In this document: positions 19,471 to 30,027 of the stretch, one piece after another | Numbering within the stretch: the first letter of the stretch is position 1 | Layout: each line of letters starts with the position of its first letter | NCBI RefSeq assembly: GCF_040741455.2 | Contig: NZ_CP160328.2 | Coordinates: 1,925,701-1,989,700, forward strand | DNA length: 64,000 nucleotides | From: Snodgrassella alvi | GTDB taxonomy: Bacteria > Pseudomonadota > Gammaproteobacteria > Burkholderiales > Neisseriaceae | Reading direction: 5' to 3' | The notes under the pieces: generated by a model | The model's database searches: none | The model's input: only the letters and a program-made list of their open reading frames with translations | What the model was told of the DNA's origin: nothing | Translations under genes and position numbers: made by a program

Positions 19471-19499
19471 AAGGGAGATGCGGGCATCTCCCTTATTTA
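19471..19499 (+). terminator. terminator of the lip operon
   Basis: Eleven-base perfect arms (AAGGGAGATGC and GCATCTCCCTT) around a two-base centre, followed by a T-rich tail, seven bases after the lipA stop. Confidence 0.85.
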
Positions 19500-19605
19500 T
19501 TGATGGCAAAATACAGCATACAAACTAGAAGATGCGTATTTTGGCTGTTATTTACGATACGCGTGAATTTTAGCCGCTAAAATTTCAATGCGTCTTTTCG
19601 TTTTT

Positions 19606-19863
19606 TCAGCGGCATTTACGTGGACTTAGACTTTTTATTTCTTCGTTTGTATGTAAATCGTATATGCGAATAATAGCTCCTGGAGAACCTGCACACAGGC
19701 TAATTTTAGTGCTGGTAATACCTGTGCCATTTTGTGCAACAAATTTAATATTCGGAGCTAAATCTCTTCCAAATTCATCTTCCGCGACAATATGATAATC
19801 GCCTTTCGGAGTCATACAACCACAGAGAAAGGCAATGATGATCAGGCAAAAAATATTTTTCAT
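19606..19863 (-). CDS. small lipoprotein, unknown function
   Basis: An 85-residue protein with a short basic start, a hydrophobic stretch and a lipobox ending in FLCGC (lipidated Cys near residue 16), so a membrane-anchored lipoprotein is likely. The mature part is about 70 residues with two cysteines in the C-terminal half and no family I recognise. No clear Shine-Dalgarno sequence precedes the ATG, which lies in AT-rich DNA. It is convergent with lipA and isolated from other minus-strand genes. Confidence 0.55.
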   Translation of the reverse strand: MKNIFCLIIIAFLCGCMTPKGDYHIVAEDEFGRDLAPNIKFVAQNGTGITSTKISLCAGSPGAIIRIYDLHTNEEIKSLSPRKCR

Positions 19864-20626
19864 TTATTTAAATTTATTTTAATTTTGTAATGATATTTTA
19901 TTTTATCGATAAATACTTTAAATGTCATTTGTTTGTTAATTTTCATTTTCTATCAGTTGTGTTTATTTAGGCAGATAGCTTTACCAGTGGGAGATTAAAT
20001 GAATATTTTGGCAAAAAATTGATATTGGTTGGAATGGAAATGAATATATTGCCGGTGATCATCGGCATGGTGCTGCTCAGAGAATTTACTTTTCTGGTTC
20101 TGGATAGGGATTATTGAATACTATTTTTGGCGCAAGATCTGCGCTGTTGTCGCAAACATAAATTAGAAAATGTTTTAGGCTGGTGAGAGGATTTCAAATA
20201 AAGTCTGCACATTCATTCAAGTTAAAGATACGCAGGATAAGGACAATTTTTTTCTTTAGGGTCAGGTGTAGGCTGCCAGTTGTTATATATAATTGAATTA
20301 CAATAATAATTGATTATTATTTTCATTTAGAATAATTTGCTGATGACATTATTCGTGTTTTCAGCAAATTTTTTTGCTTTCTGAAGACTGATTAACACGT
20401 TTATGTAAATTGGTGAAATATAGTGATTTTTTGATTAAATGCCGGTTTAATCTGCATATATATGTCTCTGGGTAGTGATTTATGCTGTAATTGATTCAAA
20501 TTATAGCGTTTTTTTTATCGTTTCTATGAAAAAAGGTTTTGACGTTAAAGGGTAAATTTTTGTATGTTTGTTACCTTGTCTAACTAAATTGTGCTTTGCA
20601 ATCAGTGCAGCAAACGAGGTTTCCTG
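19864..20626. other. intergenic region upstream of gltB
   Basis: About 760 bases, AT-rich, with no intact gene. A plus-frame stretch near 20003-20108 gives about 30 coding-like residues (WNGNEYIAGDHRHG) with stops at both ends and no start, so it is probably debris. The part next to gltB should contain its promoter, but I cannot fix hexamers. Confidence 0.35.
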
Positions 20627-23600
20627 ATGTCCGGCTTATACGACCATACTCTGGTAAAAGAAAACTGCGGTTTTGGATTAATCGCCAATATTGAGGGTGA
20701 ACCCAGCCATAAGGTGGTGCGTACCGCAATATTGGGGCTGTCGCGCATGCAGCATCGCGGCGCGATTTTGTCAGATGGTAAAACTGGTGATGGTTGTGGC
20801 CTGCTGCTGCAAATGCCGAAAAAATTCTTTCAGGCTGTGGCTGAGGAAAGCGGCATCACTCTGGCTAAAAATTTCGCCGTCGGCATGATTTTCTTTCCGC
20901 GCGATGAGGCGCTGGCACAGGAGTACAAAGCCATTATTGAAGAAGAGCTGACGCAGGAAACGCTGAATATTTCTCTGTGGCGCACGGTGCCCACCAACCC
21001 TAAAATGCTTGGCGCCATTGCGTTAGCCGATATGCCACATATTGAGCAGGTGTTTGTGAATGCACCTGCCGGCTGGCTGCCGCGCGATTTGGAGCGGCGG
21101 CTGTTTATGACGCGCCGGCGGATTGAGAAACGCATTAGTCACCGAGATTTTTATATTTGCAGCTTGTCTAATCAGGTGATGATATATAAAGGGCTATGCA
21201 TGCCCAAGGATTTGCCGCGCTTTTATCCTGATCTGGCTGATTTGCGTATGCAAAGTGCAATTTGTCTGTTTCATCAGCGCTTTTCTACCAATACGCTGCC
21301 GCGGTGGCAATTGGCGCAGCCTTTTCGCTATTTGGCGCACAATGGGGAAATCAATACCATTTCCGGCAACCGTGCTTGGGCACGAGCACGCTCCTACAAA
21401 TACCATACGCCTTTGATTCCGGATTTACAGACCGCTGCGCCGTTTGTGAATGAAACTGGCTCGGATTCCAGTTCTCTGGATAATATGCTGGAGCTGTTTG
21501 TGAATGGTGGTATGGATTTGTTTCGTGCTATGCGTTTGCTGGTACCACCGGCATGGCAGCACAATCCAGATATGGATGACGATTTACGCGCATTTTACGA
21601 TTTCAATTCTATGCATATGGAGCCATGGGACGGGCCGGCAGGAATTGTGCTCAGTGATGGGCGCTATGCAGCCTGTACGCTCGACCGCAATGGTCTGCGG
21701 CCAGCGCGCTATGTGATTACGCAAGATAAGCTGATTACTATTGCCTCCGAAGTAGGTATCTGGGATTACGCTCCCGATGAGGTGGTTGAAAAAGGCCGTG
21801 TCGGCCCCGGTGAGCTGCTGGTGATTGATACGCGTGAAGGACGGTTGATGCAGTCGGCAGACATTAATACCGAGCTGAAAACGCGCCATCCGTATAAAGA
21901 ATGGCTAGACAGAAATGTTTTATCGCTAATTCCATTTGAAAAACTGCCGGAAAATGAAACCGGAGAAGCCATTTTTTCAGCAGACCAGCTGTTGGTTTAC
22001 CAAAAACTATTTGGCTATGACATGGAAGAGCTGGAAAGTGTGATTCGTGTGTTGGGCGAGAATGGACAGGAAGCAGTAGGTTCGATGGGAGACGATACGC
22101 CGTTTGCAGTACTTTCGCAGCGACCACGCCTGCTGTTTGATTATTTCCGCCAATACTTTGCTCAGGTAACCAATCCGCCAATAGACCCTTTACGCGAAAA
22201 GCATGTGATGAGCCTGAATACTTGTATCGGGCGTGAGATGAGCGTGTTCTTTGAGGCTGAAGGCATGTCGCATCGGGTGAATTTTAAATCACCAGTATTG
22301 CTTTACTCCGATATGCAGCAGTTGCTTCAGCTTTCTGCCGAACACTATCAGCATCATCACCTGCAGGCGGTGTACAACCCAAATGAAACCAGCTTGCAGG
22401 AAGCTTTGCTGCATTTGTGTGATGAGGCAGTTGCCGCGGTCAGAAATGGGGCAGTTCTGCTGGTGGTATCTGATCGCAATGTCAGCCGTAATGCTATGCC
22501 GATTCCGGCTGTGCTCAGTGTGGGCGCGATTCAGCAGCGGCTGGTAGAAACCAATTTGCGATGCGATGCCAATATTGTGGTTGAAACCGCATCTGCACGA
22601 AATCCGCACCATTTTGCCGTACTGATTGGTCTAGGTGCTACAGCGGTGTATCCGTATCTGGCGTATGAAAGTCTGGCCAGAATGGTAAGTATTGGTGCGA
22701 TTACTAAACCTTTACGGCAGGTGATGCTCAATTTCCGTAATGGTATCAATAAGGGGCTGTATAAAATCATTTCCAAAATGGGTATCTCTACCATTTCGTC
22801 TTATCGCTGTGCCTGTCTTTTCGAAGCCATTGGTTTTCATCATGAAGTCATGCAGTTGTGTTTCAAAAATATGGTAAACCGTATTGAAGGGGCTACATTT
22901 GCACAGCTAGAAGATGATCTGCGCTGGTTCCACAAACGTGCATGGCAGAAAAGCCGTGGTCTGGAAATTGGCGGTTTTCTGAAATATAAGCCGCAGGGTG
23001 AATTCCATGCCTACAATCCAGAAGTGGTGAATACCTTACAGGCTGCCATCAACAGCGGTGACTATGCCCGCTACCGCCACTATGCGGATGCTGTGAATAA
23101 ACGCCCTCCCTCCATGCTGCGGGATTTGCTACGGCTTAAAACGGAAGCAGCCACACCAGTGGCACTTGAACAGGTAGAAGCAGCAGAAAATTTATATAAA
23201 CGATTCGATAGCGCGGCTATGTCGATTGGTGCATTAAGCCCAGAGGCACATGAGGCACTGGCCACGGCGATGAATCGTCTGGGCGGCTATTCCAACTCTG
23301 GCGAGGGTGGCGAAGACCCACGTCGCTACGGCACCGAACGCGTTTCACGGATTAAGCAAGTGGCTTCGGGACGTTTTGGCGTCACACCGGCCTACCTGAT
23401 GAGTGCCGATGTGATTCAGATAAAAGTAGCGCAAGGTGCCAAACCGGGTGAGGGTGGACAGCTTCCCGGAGATAAGGTCACACCATACATCGCGCAATTG
23501 CGCTTCGCTGTGCCCGGTTCCACCTTGATTTCACCACCCCCGCACCATGATATTTATTCCATCGAAGATTTAGCACAGCTGATTTTCGATTTAAAACAGA

Positions 23601-25093
23601 TTAATCCGCGTGCGCTGATTTCGGTAAAACTGGTGTCTTTACCAGGCGTGGGTACCATCGCTACCGGCGTAGCCAAAGCTTATGCAGATTTAATTACTAT
23701 ATCCGGCTATGACGGCGGCACTGGCGCCAGCCCGATAACCAGTGTGAAATACGCTGGTAGTCCTTGGGAGCTGGGACTGGCAGAAGCCCAGCAGGCGCTG
23801 GTAGAAAACAATTTGCGCCACAAAGTGCGGTTACAGGTTGATGGCGGCTTGAAAACCGGTCTAGACATCGTTAAAGCGGCTATTCTGGGAGCGGAAAGCT
23901 TTGGCTTCGGCACTGGGCCGATGATTGCGCTGGGCTGCCGCTATCTGCGTATCTGTCACCTGAATAACTGTGCCACCGGCGTGGCTACGCAGGATGACAC
24001 TCTGCGCCACGAACATTTCCACGGTCTGCCTGAAAAAGCAATGAATTATTTTAAATTCATTGCACAGGATGTGCGTGAAATCATGGCACAGCTCGGCATC
24101 ACCCGCCTGACTGATTTAATCGGCCGCACGGAACTACTGGAAATCGTTGCTGGCATCACCCCGAAACAGGGTACGCTGGATTTAAGCAAGTTACTGTATT
24201 CACCCAAGGTACCGGATGGCAGTGCTCGCTACTGTACGCAAACCAATCCGCCATTCGATACTGGTCGCCTCAATCACACCATCATGCAGGACGTTGGCGA
24301 TGCCGTACAGAGCGGTGCCGATGTGGATCTGACCTATGATATCAATAATACCGACCGCTCCGTAGGCGCTGCCTTAGCTGGACAGATTGCTGCTATTCAT
24401 GGAAATCGTGGCCGTACTTCACAACGCTTTGATATCTATCTAAATGGTACTGCCGGACAGAGTTTTGGTGTTTGGCTGGCTGGTAGCATGAATCTGTATC
24501 TAACTGGTGATGCCAACGATTATGTCGGTAAAGGTATGGCCGGCGGCAAAATTGTGATTAGGCCGCATGGCGGCACTGCTTTCCGGCCAGAAGACACCAC
24601 CATTATCGGCAATACCTGCCTTTATGGTGCTACTGGTGGCAAATTGTTTGCTTCTGGCAAGGCAGGTGAGCGCTTTGCGGTGCGTAATTCTGGTGCCACA
24701 GTCGTGGTGGAAGGTATTGGCGACAACGGCTGTGAATACATGACCGGCGGAGTAGTGTGTGTATTAGGCAAAACCGGTATCAATTTCGGTGCCGGTATGA
24801 CTGGTGGCTTTGCCTATGTGCTGGATGTGGATGGCGGCTTCAGACAGCGTATTAATTCTGAGCTGGTTGAAGGTTTAGACATCGCTGCACTTACCATGCA
24901 TCAGGAAAATCTACGCGGCCTCATCGCCGAGCATGTGGAAAATACTCACAGCCCGCTGGGGGAACGCATTCTGGCTGAGTGGGACAACTATGTGAACCGC
25001 TTTGTGCTGGTGAAACCAAAAGCCAATGATGTCGATGCGCTGCTGGGGCACAAACCGCGTACCGTCACTGAATTGCGCGCTGTTACCCAGTAA
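20627..25093 (+). CDS. gltB: glutamate synthase (NADPH) large subunit
   Basis: Large subunit of GOGAT, making two glutamates from glutamine and 2-oxoglutarate. The chosen ATG follows GAGG at seven bases and gives a 1488-residue protein; a GTG twelve codons earlier is less likely. The catalytic cysteine of the class II glutamine amidotransferase domain lies in NCGFGL at residue 14, implying removal of a 13-residue propeptide. Then come the central domain, the FMN-binding synthase domain with the 3Fe-4S cysteines in CRYLRICHLNNC, and the C-terminal beta-helix domain (from about 1230). It forms an operon with gltD, 49 bases downstream. Confidence 0.97.
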   Translation: MSGLYDHTLVKENCGFGLIANIEGEPSHKVVRTAILGLSRMQHRGAILSDGKTGDGCGLLLQMPKKFFQAVAEESGITLAKNFAVGMIFFPRDEALAQEYKAIIEEELTQETLNISLWRTVPTNPKMLGAIALADMPHIEQVFVNAPAGWLPRDLERRLFMTRRRIEKRISHRDFYICSLSNQVMIYKGLCMPKDLPRFYPDLADLRMQSAICLFHQRFSTNTLPRWQLAQPFRYLAHNGEINTISGNRAWARARSYKYHTPLIPDLQTAAPFVNETGSDSSSLDNMLELFVNGGMDLFRAMRLLVPPAWQHNPDMDDDLRAFYDFNSMHMEPWDGPAGIVLSDGRYAACTLDRNGLRPARYVITQDKLITIASEVGIWDYAPDEVVEKGRVGPGELLVIDTREGRLMQSADINTELKTRHPYKEWLDRNVLSLIPFEKLPENETGEAIFSADQLLVYQKLFGYDMEELESVIRVLGENGQEAVGSMGDDTPFAVLSQRPRLLFDYFRQYFAQVTNPPIDPLREKHVMSLNTCIGREMSVFFEAEGMSHRVNFKSPVLLYSDMQQLLQLSAEHYQHHHLQAVYNPNETSLQEALLHLCDEAVAAVRNGAVLLVVSDRNVSRNAMPIPAVLSVGAIQQRLVETNLRCDANIVVETASARNPHHFAVLIGLGATAVYPYLAYESLARMVSIGAITKPLRQVMLNFRNGINKGLYKIISKMGISTISSYRCACLFEAIGFHHEVMQLCFKNMVNRIEGATFAQLEDDLRWFHKRAWQKSRGLEIGGFLKYKPQGEFHAYNPEVVNTLQAAINSGDYARYRHYADAVNKRPPSMLRDLLRLKTEAATPVALEQVEAAENLYKRFDSAAMSIGALSPEAHEALATAMNRLGGYSNSGEGGEDPRRYGTERVSRIKQVASGRFGVTPAYLMSADVIQIKVAQGAKPGEGGQLPGDKVTPYIAQLRFAVPGSTLISPPPHHDIYSIEDLAQLIFDLKQINPRALISVKLVSLPGVGTIATGVAKAYADLITISGYDGGTGASPITSVKYAGSPWELGLAEAQQALVENNLRHKVRLQVDGGLKTGLDIVKAAILGAESFGFGTGPMIALGCRYLRICHLNNCATGVATQDDTLRHEHFHGLPEKAMNYFKFIAQDVREIMAQLGITRLTDLIGRTELLEIVAGITPKQGTLDLSKLLYSPKVPDGSARYCTQTNPPFDTGRLNHTIMQDVGDAVQSGADVDLTYDINNTDRSVGAALAGQIAAIHGNRGRTSQRFDIYLNGTAGQSFGVWLAGSMNLYLTGDANDYVGKGMAGGKIVIRPHGGTAFRPEDTTIIGNTCLYGATGGKLFASGKAGERFAVRNSGATVVVEGIGDNGCEYMTGGVVCVLGKTGINFGAGMTGGFAYVLDVDGGFRQRINSELVEGLDIAALTMHQENLRGLIAEHVENTHSPLGERILAEWDNYVNRFVLVKPKANDVDALLGHKPRTVTELRAVTQ

Positions 25094-25142
25094 GAGCAGA
25101 CATTAAGACAGCAATAATCAAAAATCGTGCAAGGAACACCAC

Positions 25143-26552
25143 ATGAGTCAACGCGAAAATGTTTATCAGTTTATTGATGTACCGCGTGTCGATCCACCGA
25201 AAGAACCGCTGAGCGTACGCCAGCAGGAGTTTGCGGAAATTTATCAGCCCTTTACCACAGCACAGGCAATTGCTCAGGCAGACCGCTGTCTGGCCTGTGG
25301 TAATCCGTACTGCCAGAATAAATGCCCGTTGCACAACAACATTCCCAATTGGCTGCGACTGGCGAATGAAGGGCGAATTATCGAAGCAGCCGAGTTAGCA
25401 CACACCACCAACAGCCTTCCTGAAGTCTGCGGCCGCGTATGCCCGCAGGATCGTCTGTGTGAAGGCGATTGTACCTTGAATGCGGAATTCGGCGCCGTTA
25501 CCATCGGAGCCATCGAAAAATACATTACCGAACAGGCATTTGCGCAAGGTTGGCATCCAGATATTGCCACCGTGGAAAAAGTGGGTAAAAAAGTAGCGGT
25601 GGTTGGAGCCGGACCCGCTGGCCTCGGCTGTGCCGATGTTCTCATCCGCAATGGTGTAGACGTGACCGTATACGAACGGGCATCCGAAATCGGCGGCCTG
25701 CTCACCTTTGGTATACCGGCGTTCAAATTGGAAAAAGAAGTCATGATGCGGCGGCGGCACGTACTCACTGATATGGGCATAGAATTCAAACTGGGTGTCA
25801 ATGTCGGTACCGACATTAGCTTGCAAGAGCTTGAGCAGCAATATGATGCAGTGTTTCTAGGCGTGGGGACCTATCAGGGACTACGTGCCGGTATCGAAAA
25901 TGAAGAGTCCAGCGGTGTTTATCTGGCTTTGCCCTATCTGATTGGCAATACGGAACATCTGCTAAACATCGATAGCAAAGATTATGTATGCATGGAAGGT
26001 AAGCGTGTCGTGGTGCTTGGTGGCGGCGATACTGCCATGGATTGTGTACGCACCGCGCTGCGGCAGCAGGCCAAAGAAGTAATCTGTGCTTACCGCCGCG
26101 ATGCTGCCAATATGCCCGGCTCCAGAAAAGAATTCAACAATGCGCGGGAAGAAGGCGTGCAGTTTAAATTCAATGTGCAGCCTCAGACTGTGGTGACAAA
26201 CGAAGCAGGCACAGTAACCGGCATTCAGGTTGTCCGCACCAGCATGGGTGTACCAGACGAACGCGGCCGGCGCCGTGCCGAAATCATAGCCGGTAGTGAA
26301 GAAATCATTACCTGTGATGCCATAATTGTAGCCTTTGGTTTTGCACCGCACAGCATGCCGTGGTTAGGTGAAGTTGGTGTCACCGTGGACGAGCGCGGCC
26401 GTATTCAGACTAGTGGTGAATACAAACAGCAAACCGCCAATCCAAAAATCTTTGCTGGCGGCGACATCACCCGTGGTTCGGATTTGGTGGTTACCGCCAT
26501 AGCAGAAGGGCGTGATGCTGCACAAAGTATTATGGATTACTTCGAAATCTAG
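25143..26552 (+). CDS. gltD: glutamate synthase (NADPH) small subunit
   Basis: FAD-containing subunit that takes electrons from NADPH and passes them through 4Fe-4S clusters to GltB. The 469 residues include an N-terminal cysteine-rich domain (CLACGNPYCQNKCP near 50-63 and CGRVCPQDRLCEGDC near 95-110), an FAD-binding motif GAGPAGLGCA (near 155) and an NADPH-binding GGGDTAMDC (near 295). It is co-transcribed with gltB and closed by a terminator 20 bases after the stop. Confidence 0.97.
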   Translation: MSQRENVYQFIDVPRVDPPKEPLSVRQQEFAEIYQPFTTAQAIAQADRCLACGNPYCQNKCPLHNNIPNWLRLANEGRIIEAAELAHTTNSLPEVCGRVCPQDRLCEGDCTLNAEFGAVTIGAIEKYITEQAFAQGWHPDIATVEKVGKKVAVVGAGPAGLGCADVLIRNGVDVTVYERASEIGGLLTFGIPAFKLEKEVMMRRRHVLTDMGIEFKLGVNVGTDISLQELEQQYDAVFLGVGTYQGLRAGIENEESSGVYLALPYLIGNTEHLLNIDSKDYVCMEGKRVVVLGGGDTAMDCVRTALRQQAKEVICAYRRDAANMPGSRKEFNNAREEGVQFKFNVQPQTVVTNEAGTVTGIQVVRTSMGVPDERGRRRAEIIAGSEEIITCDAIIVAFGFAPHSMPWLGEVGVTVDERGRIQTSGEYKQQTANPKIFAGGDITRGSDLVVTAIAEGRDAAQSIMDYFEI

Positions 26553-26572
26553 TATATCAGTAGCAGATTAAG

Positions 26573-26610
26573 CAGCCTGTGGACAAGTTCGTACACAGGC
26601 TGTTGTTTTT
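26573..26610 (+). terminator. terminator of gltBD
   Basis: Nine-base perfect arms (CAGCCTGTG and CACAGGCTG) around a twelve-base loop, then TTGTTTTT. Confidence 0.85.
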
Positions 26611-26632
26611 CAAATCAGACCTGTAATCAATA

Positions 26633-28261
26633 TTACTGTTGTGCCAGAATCTGCTCAGCGGCACGTTTACCCCAATAGCAGGCTTCCTCAAAAATCGAAT
26701 AGCCGGATAAATCACTATGGGCAAACTGTAAACGACCCTGATAAGAGCGCAACGCCATTAAGCCCGCATTGGTGAGATAACCGGGCTGTGGTACGGCCAT
26801 GGCATGGCCGCGTAGACTGATACGCGCCTGTACCATACGCTTTCGCAACACAATGCCATAAATCTCTTCCAATTCTTTAGCCGCACATTGGTATATTTCT
26901 TCAGGTGAGGCCGATAGCATCCAGTGACGTATGTTGGTCGGCGAATCATGATTCAATGCTGTATAGGCAGTGAAAGATGTAAAGGGTGGCGGCCCTTGCC
27001 GAATTTGCTGGTGTGTGGCCACCACATAGCCTAGCCCATCACCTTGATACAAAATGTTGTCCCATGCCAGCGCGCTGCCACTTTTTTCTGGAGGCATGCC
27101 GCGCAGTAAAAAATTAGCCACAATCCAAGGGGCATACTGAGGCATATGGGTCTGTGGCTGAAAACCATATCGCTGAATATTCTGCACCACGTGAGCTGCG
27201 ATATACAGTGGCATGGCACAGATTGCATGCCGTGCCTGTAGCCAGAAATATTGCTGTTGTGCGGTACAGATTAACAGACGTACTCCCTGAGCCTCTTCTT
27301 CAATCGAAACTGCATAAGCACGGAGACTGCGCGGCTGAGTCAATGGCTGATCGGTTTCAGGAATGTTTTCCATAGCTTGCAGACGGCAAAATGCGCGTAT
27401 CCGCTGCGACAGCTCATGTAAACCGTGCGGCCAGGTCAGCACTGTACCGTGTTCATTCTGCTCTGTGCCACGGGCGCAGAAATAGTGCAGTCCGGCCCAC
27501 GCACAGATTTGGCCGATGCCTTGCCCATAATCATCACGACAGCAATAGTCCAGATACCACAGCAGAGTAGGCGAGTGATAACCTTGCTGTTCCAGCCAAT
27601 TGGCAAAAGTTATCCGTTCCAGACGGCGCCATTCGTTGTCGTTACTGGCCAAATCCAGCGGAATGGTAAATATACGCTTGCCATCCACACCGCGCTGGCT
27701 GCTGAGCTGATGAATAAAACGGAAAAAACGCTGACTATCAGCATCACGCTGAGGCAGCAATTCATTCTGCCAGTGTTGTTGATAGAATAAACGCTCATTG
27801 GGCACCTGTAGCAGTGAGCGCTCATCATACACACCATGCTGATACAGTTGTAAATCGCCGAGTAATTCTCGGATGTGTTCCGATTCCGGTGAGGGTAGGG
27901 GCAGATAATGCGCACCGGTGGGGTAATCCACACCAAACTGGTGTTCACCGCGATTATTGCCATTGCGTTCAGCACCATCAAGTAAAATATAATCGTGCAT
28001 GCCCTGTCTCGATAACTGCCAGGCAGCAGACAGCCCCGCCGCACCACTGCCGACAATCACCGTATTCACATGGCGTGTTGGAATATTAGCTGGAGGTTGT
28101 CGTTGCGCATCACGAATAGCATGCCCCACAGTCTTACCGGGGAAATCCACACTGATTGGTGGCTGCCCTGGTACAAAATAGCGCCACGCCTCATAGCTGC
28201 TCAAACCCACCATACTGGCGCCCAACACATTGCTGAGAAACCGGCGGCGACTGATTTTCAT
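26633..28261 (-). CDS. Tat-exported FAD-dependent amine-oxidase-like protein
   Basis: A 542-residue flavoprotein. The N-terminus is a twin-arginine signal (SRRRFLSNVLGASMVGLSS), so it is folded with cofactor in the cytoplasm and exported. A Rossmann FAD site VIVGSGAAGLSAAWQL follows near residues 68-83. The overall layout resembles NAD(P)-binding or monoamine-oxidase-type proteins. The substrate is not evident. The gene directly upstream encodes a membrane-bound spermidine-synthase-like protein, 13 bases away, so a polyamine or aminopropylated product is a reasonable guess. It is part of the divergent cluster with the DUF350-SPFH-DUF4178-SpeD row. Confidence 0.72.
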   Translation of the reverse strand: MKISRRRFLSNVLGASMVGLSSYEAWRYFVPGQPPISVDFPGKTVGHAIRDAQRQPPANIPTRHVNTVIVGSGAAGLSAAWQLSRQGMHDYILLDGAERNGNNRGEHQFGVDYPTGAHYLPLPSPESEHIRELLGDLQLYQHGVYDERSLLQVPNERLFYQQHWQNELLPQRDADSQRFFRFIHQLSSQRGVDGKRIFTIPLDLASNDNEWRRLERITFANWLEQQGYHSPTLLWYLDYCCRDDYGQGIGQICAWAGLHYFCARGTEQNEHGTVLTWPHGLHELSQRIRAFCRLQAMENIPETDQPLTQPRSLRAYAVSIEEEAQGVRLLICTAQQQYFWLQARHAICAMPLYIAAHVVQNIQRYGFQPQTHMPQYAPWIVANFLLRGMPPEKSGSALAWDNILYQGDGLGYVVATHQQIRQGPPPFTSFTAYTALNHDSPTNIRHWMLSASPEEIYQCAAKELEEIYGIVLRKRMVQARISLRGHAMAVPQPGYLTNAGLMALRSYQGRLQFAHSDLSGYSIFEEACYWGKRAAEQILAQQ

Positions 28262-28274
28262 TTTTTTACCCCTA

Positions 28275-29783
28275 TCAGCGCATCACCGCGCGCCAGTCAG
28301 CCTCAAAATATTCCACTAACTTCTGCGTGTTCAGATGATTGGGTTCTACTGCTCGCCGCTGCATATCTTTTGGAAACACAAACATTTCGCGCGTCGTTTC
28401 TGCATCTAGATAGCGTGTCGGCACCCGATAATGGTCTGGAATCAGAAACTCACCAGTCTGATTGGCCATCACATAGCCCCACTCACCAAAAGAAGGGACA
28501 TACACATGAAAAGGTAGCGTTTTCAGTCCGGCAGCTTCCAGTGTATTGACAATGCACCAGAACGCATTGGGTGCAAAGTAAGGTGAAGTAGACTGCACCA
28601 CCAGATTACCATGCGGATTTAAATGTCGCGCCACCATACGGTACATTGGTACCGAATACAGTTTGCCGAGGGAAAAATTGGAAGGGTCAGGAAAATCGAT
28701 AATCACCACATCGAATTTTTCCTGATTGTGTTGCAGCCATTGCGCCGCATCCGCATTAATAATGCGCAGTTTCGGGTGATTAAGCGAATTCTGATTCAGC
28801 TCACGCAAAGTTGCCGAAGTACGGAAAACACGCGTCATACTTGCATCCAGATCCACCAGCGTAATCCGGCTTACCTGTGGATATTTCAGCACCTCCCGTG
28901 CTGCCAGCCCATCTCCGCCACCTAGTATCAAAATGCGGGAGGCCTGCGGATTCTGCTCCATCACCGGCAGTACCAGTGCTTCGTGATAGCGTGCCTCATC
29001 TACTGAAGAAAACTGTAAATTACCATTAAGAAACAATCTTGTATCATTATGCCATTTCGTAATCACCAGCCGCTGATAAGGAGAAGCGGTGCTAAACACC
29101 ACTGGGTCACCAAAATAATGTTGTTCTGCTTTATTCGTAATGTGATTGGCGTAACAGAAAAACAGCAATAAAACCAACAGCACTATATTGCCGCGCATAC
29201 GTAGACGCTGGTAACGAGGTAGTTCCTGCTTAAACAGCCGCGCTGTCAGCAGTGCCACTGCCGTATTTAAAATCCCGAACAACAGCGCACTTCTTGCCAT
29301 GCCCAGCTTTGGAGCTAGAATCAGAGGAAACAACAACGAAACAGCCAGCGCTCCTAGATAGTCAAAAGTCAGTACACGGCTGACCACTTCTTTAAACTCC
29401 ACCTCACGCAGATTCAGCACCCGCATCACCAGCGGCAGCTCCATTCCCGTAATAATACCGATAATCAGCACCAGCCCGTATAGCACCGAACGAAAAGGTG
29501 CCGCAGAAAAACCAAATAAAACAAACAAAAGCAGCGCCGAAACACCGCCGACAATTCCCACCAGAATTTCAATATCAATAAAGCGGCTCAGCGCATCACG
29601 GTCGGATATATAACGAGTCAGATGCGCACCAATGCCCATCGCAAACATATACACACCGATAATCGACGAAAACTGGAGTATCGAGTCACCAAGCAAATAG
29701 CTGGCCAGTGCCGCCATAATCAATTCATAAGCCAGCCCACAACTGGCCACAACAAACACAGAAACAATCAAAGCAGGATTCAC
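28275..29783 (-). CDS. membrane-bound polyamine aminopropyltransferase (spermidine-synthase-like)
   Basis: A 502-residue protein with about seven N-terminal transmembrane helices (residues 5-215) fused to a spermidine-synthase domain (about 220-480). The SAM-type nucleotide motif LILGGGDGLAAREV lies near residue 285, the acidic VDLDASM follows, and the catalytic-site block DFPDPSN is present (near 365). Such fusions are known as membrane members of the SpeE family. It probably transfers aminopropyl groups from decarboxylated SAM, which the SpeD-like protein in the opposite operon could supply. It heads the minus-strand pair; the 244-base divergent gap holds the promoters. Confidence 0.82.
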   Translation of the reverse strand: MNPALIVSVFVVASCGLAYELIMAALASYLLGDSILQFSSIIGVYMFAMGIGAHLTRYISDRDALSRFIDIEILVGIVGGVSALLLFVLFGFSAAPFRSVLYGLVLIIGIITGMELPLVMRVLNLREVEFKEVVSRVLTFDYLGALAVSLLFPLILAPKLGMARSALLFGILNTAVALLTARLFKQELPRYQRLRMRGNIVLLVLLLFFCYANHITNKAEQHYFGDPVVFSTASPYQRLVITKWHNDTRLFLNGNLQFSSVDEARYHEALVLPVMEQNPQASRILILGGGDGLAAREVLKYPQVSRITLVDLDASMTRVFRTSATLRELNQNSLNHPKLRIINADAAQWLQHNQEKFDVVIIDFPDPSNFSLGKLYSVPMYRMVARHLNPHGNLVVQSTSPYFAPNAFWCIVNTLEAAGLKTLPFHVYVPSFGEWGYVMANQTGEFLIPDHYRVPTRYLDAETTREMFVFPKDMQRRAVEPNHLNTQKLVEYFEADWRAVMR

Positions 29784-30027
29784 AAATTATCCTTTTAATA
29801 TTTTTTCAGCATCACAGCAGCCACCTGCCGTCCGTTGAAACCAGCTCTGTAATAAAAATAAAGCATCCCGATTAAAAAATACTTAATAAATATTTCTGCT
29901 CTAGCAACAAACCAGATACCACATTTCAATCTAAAGCTAACAAATTGCAAAAAAAAGTAAATAATAAACTATACAAAAACATTATTATACGGTATGTTAA
30001 AAAACTAAACAGTCAGGATAATAAACT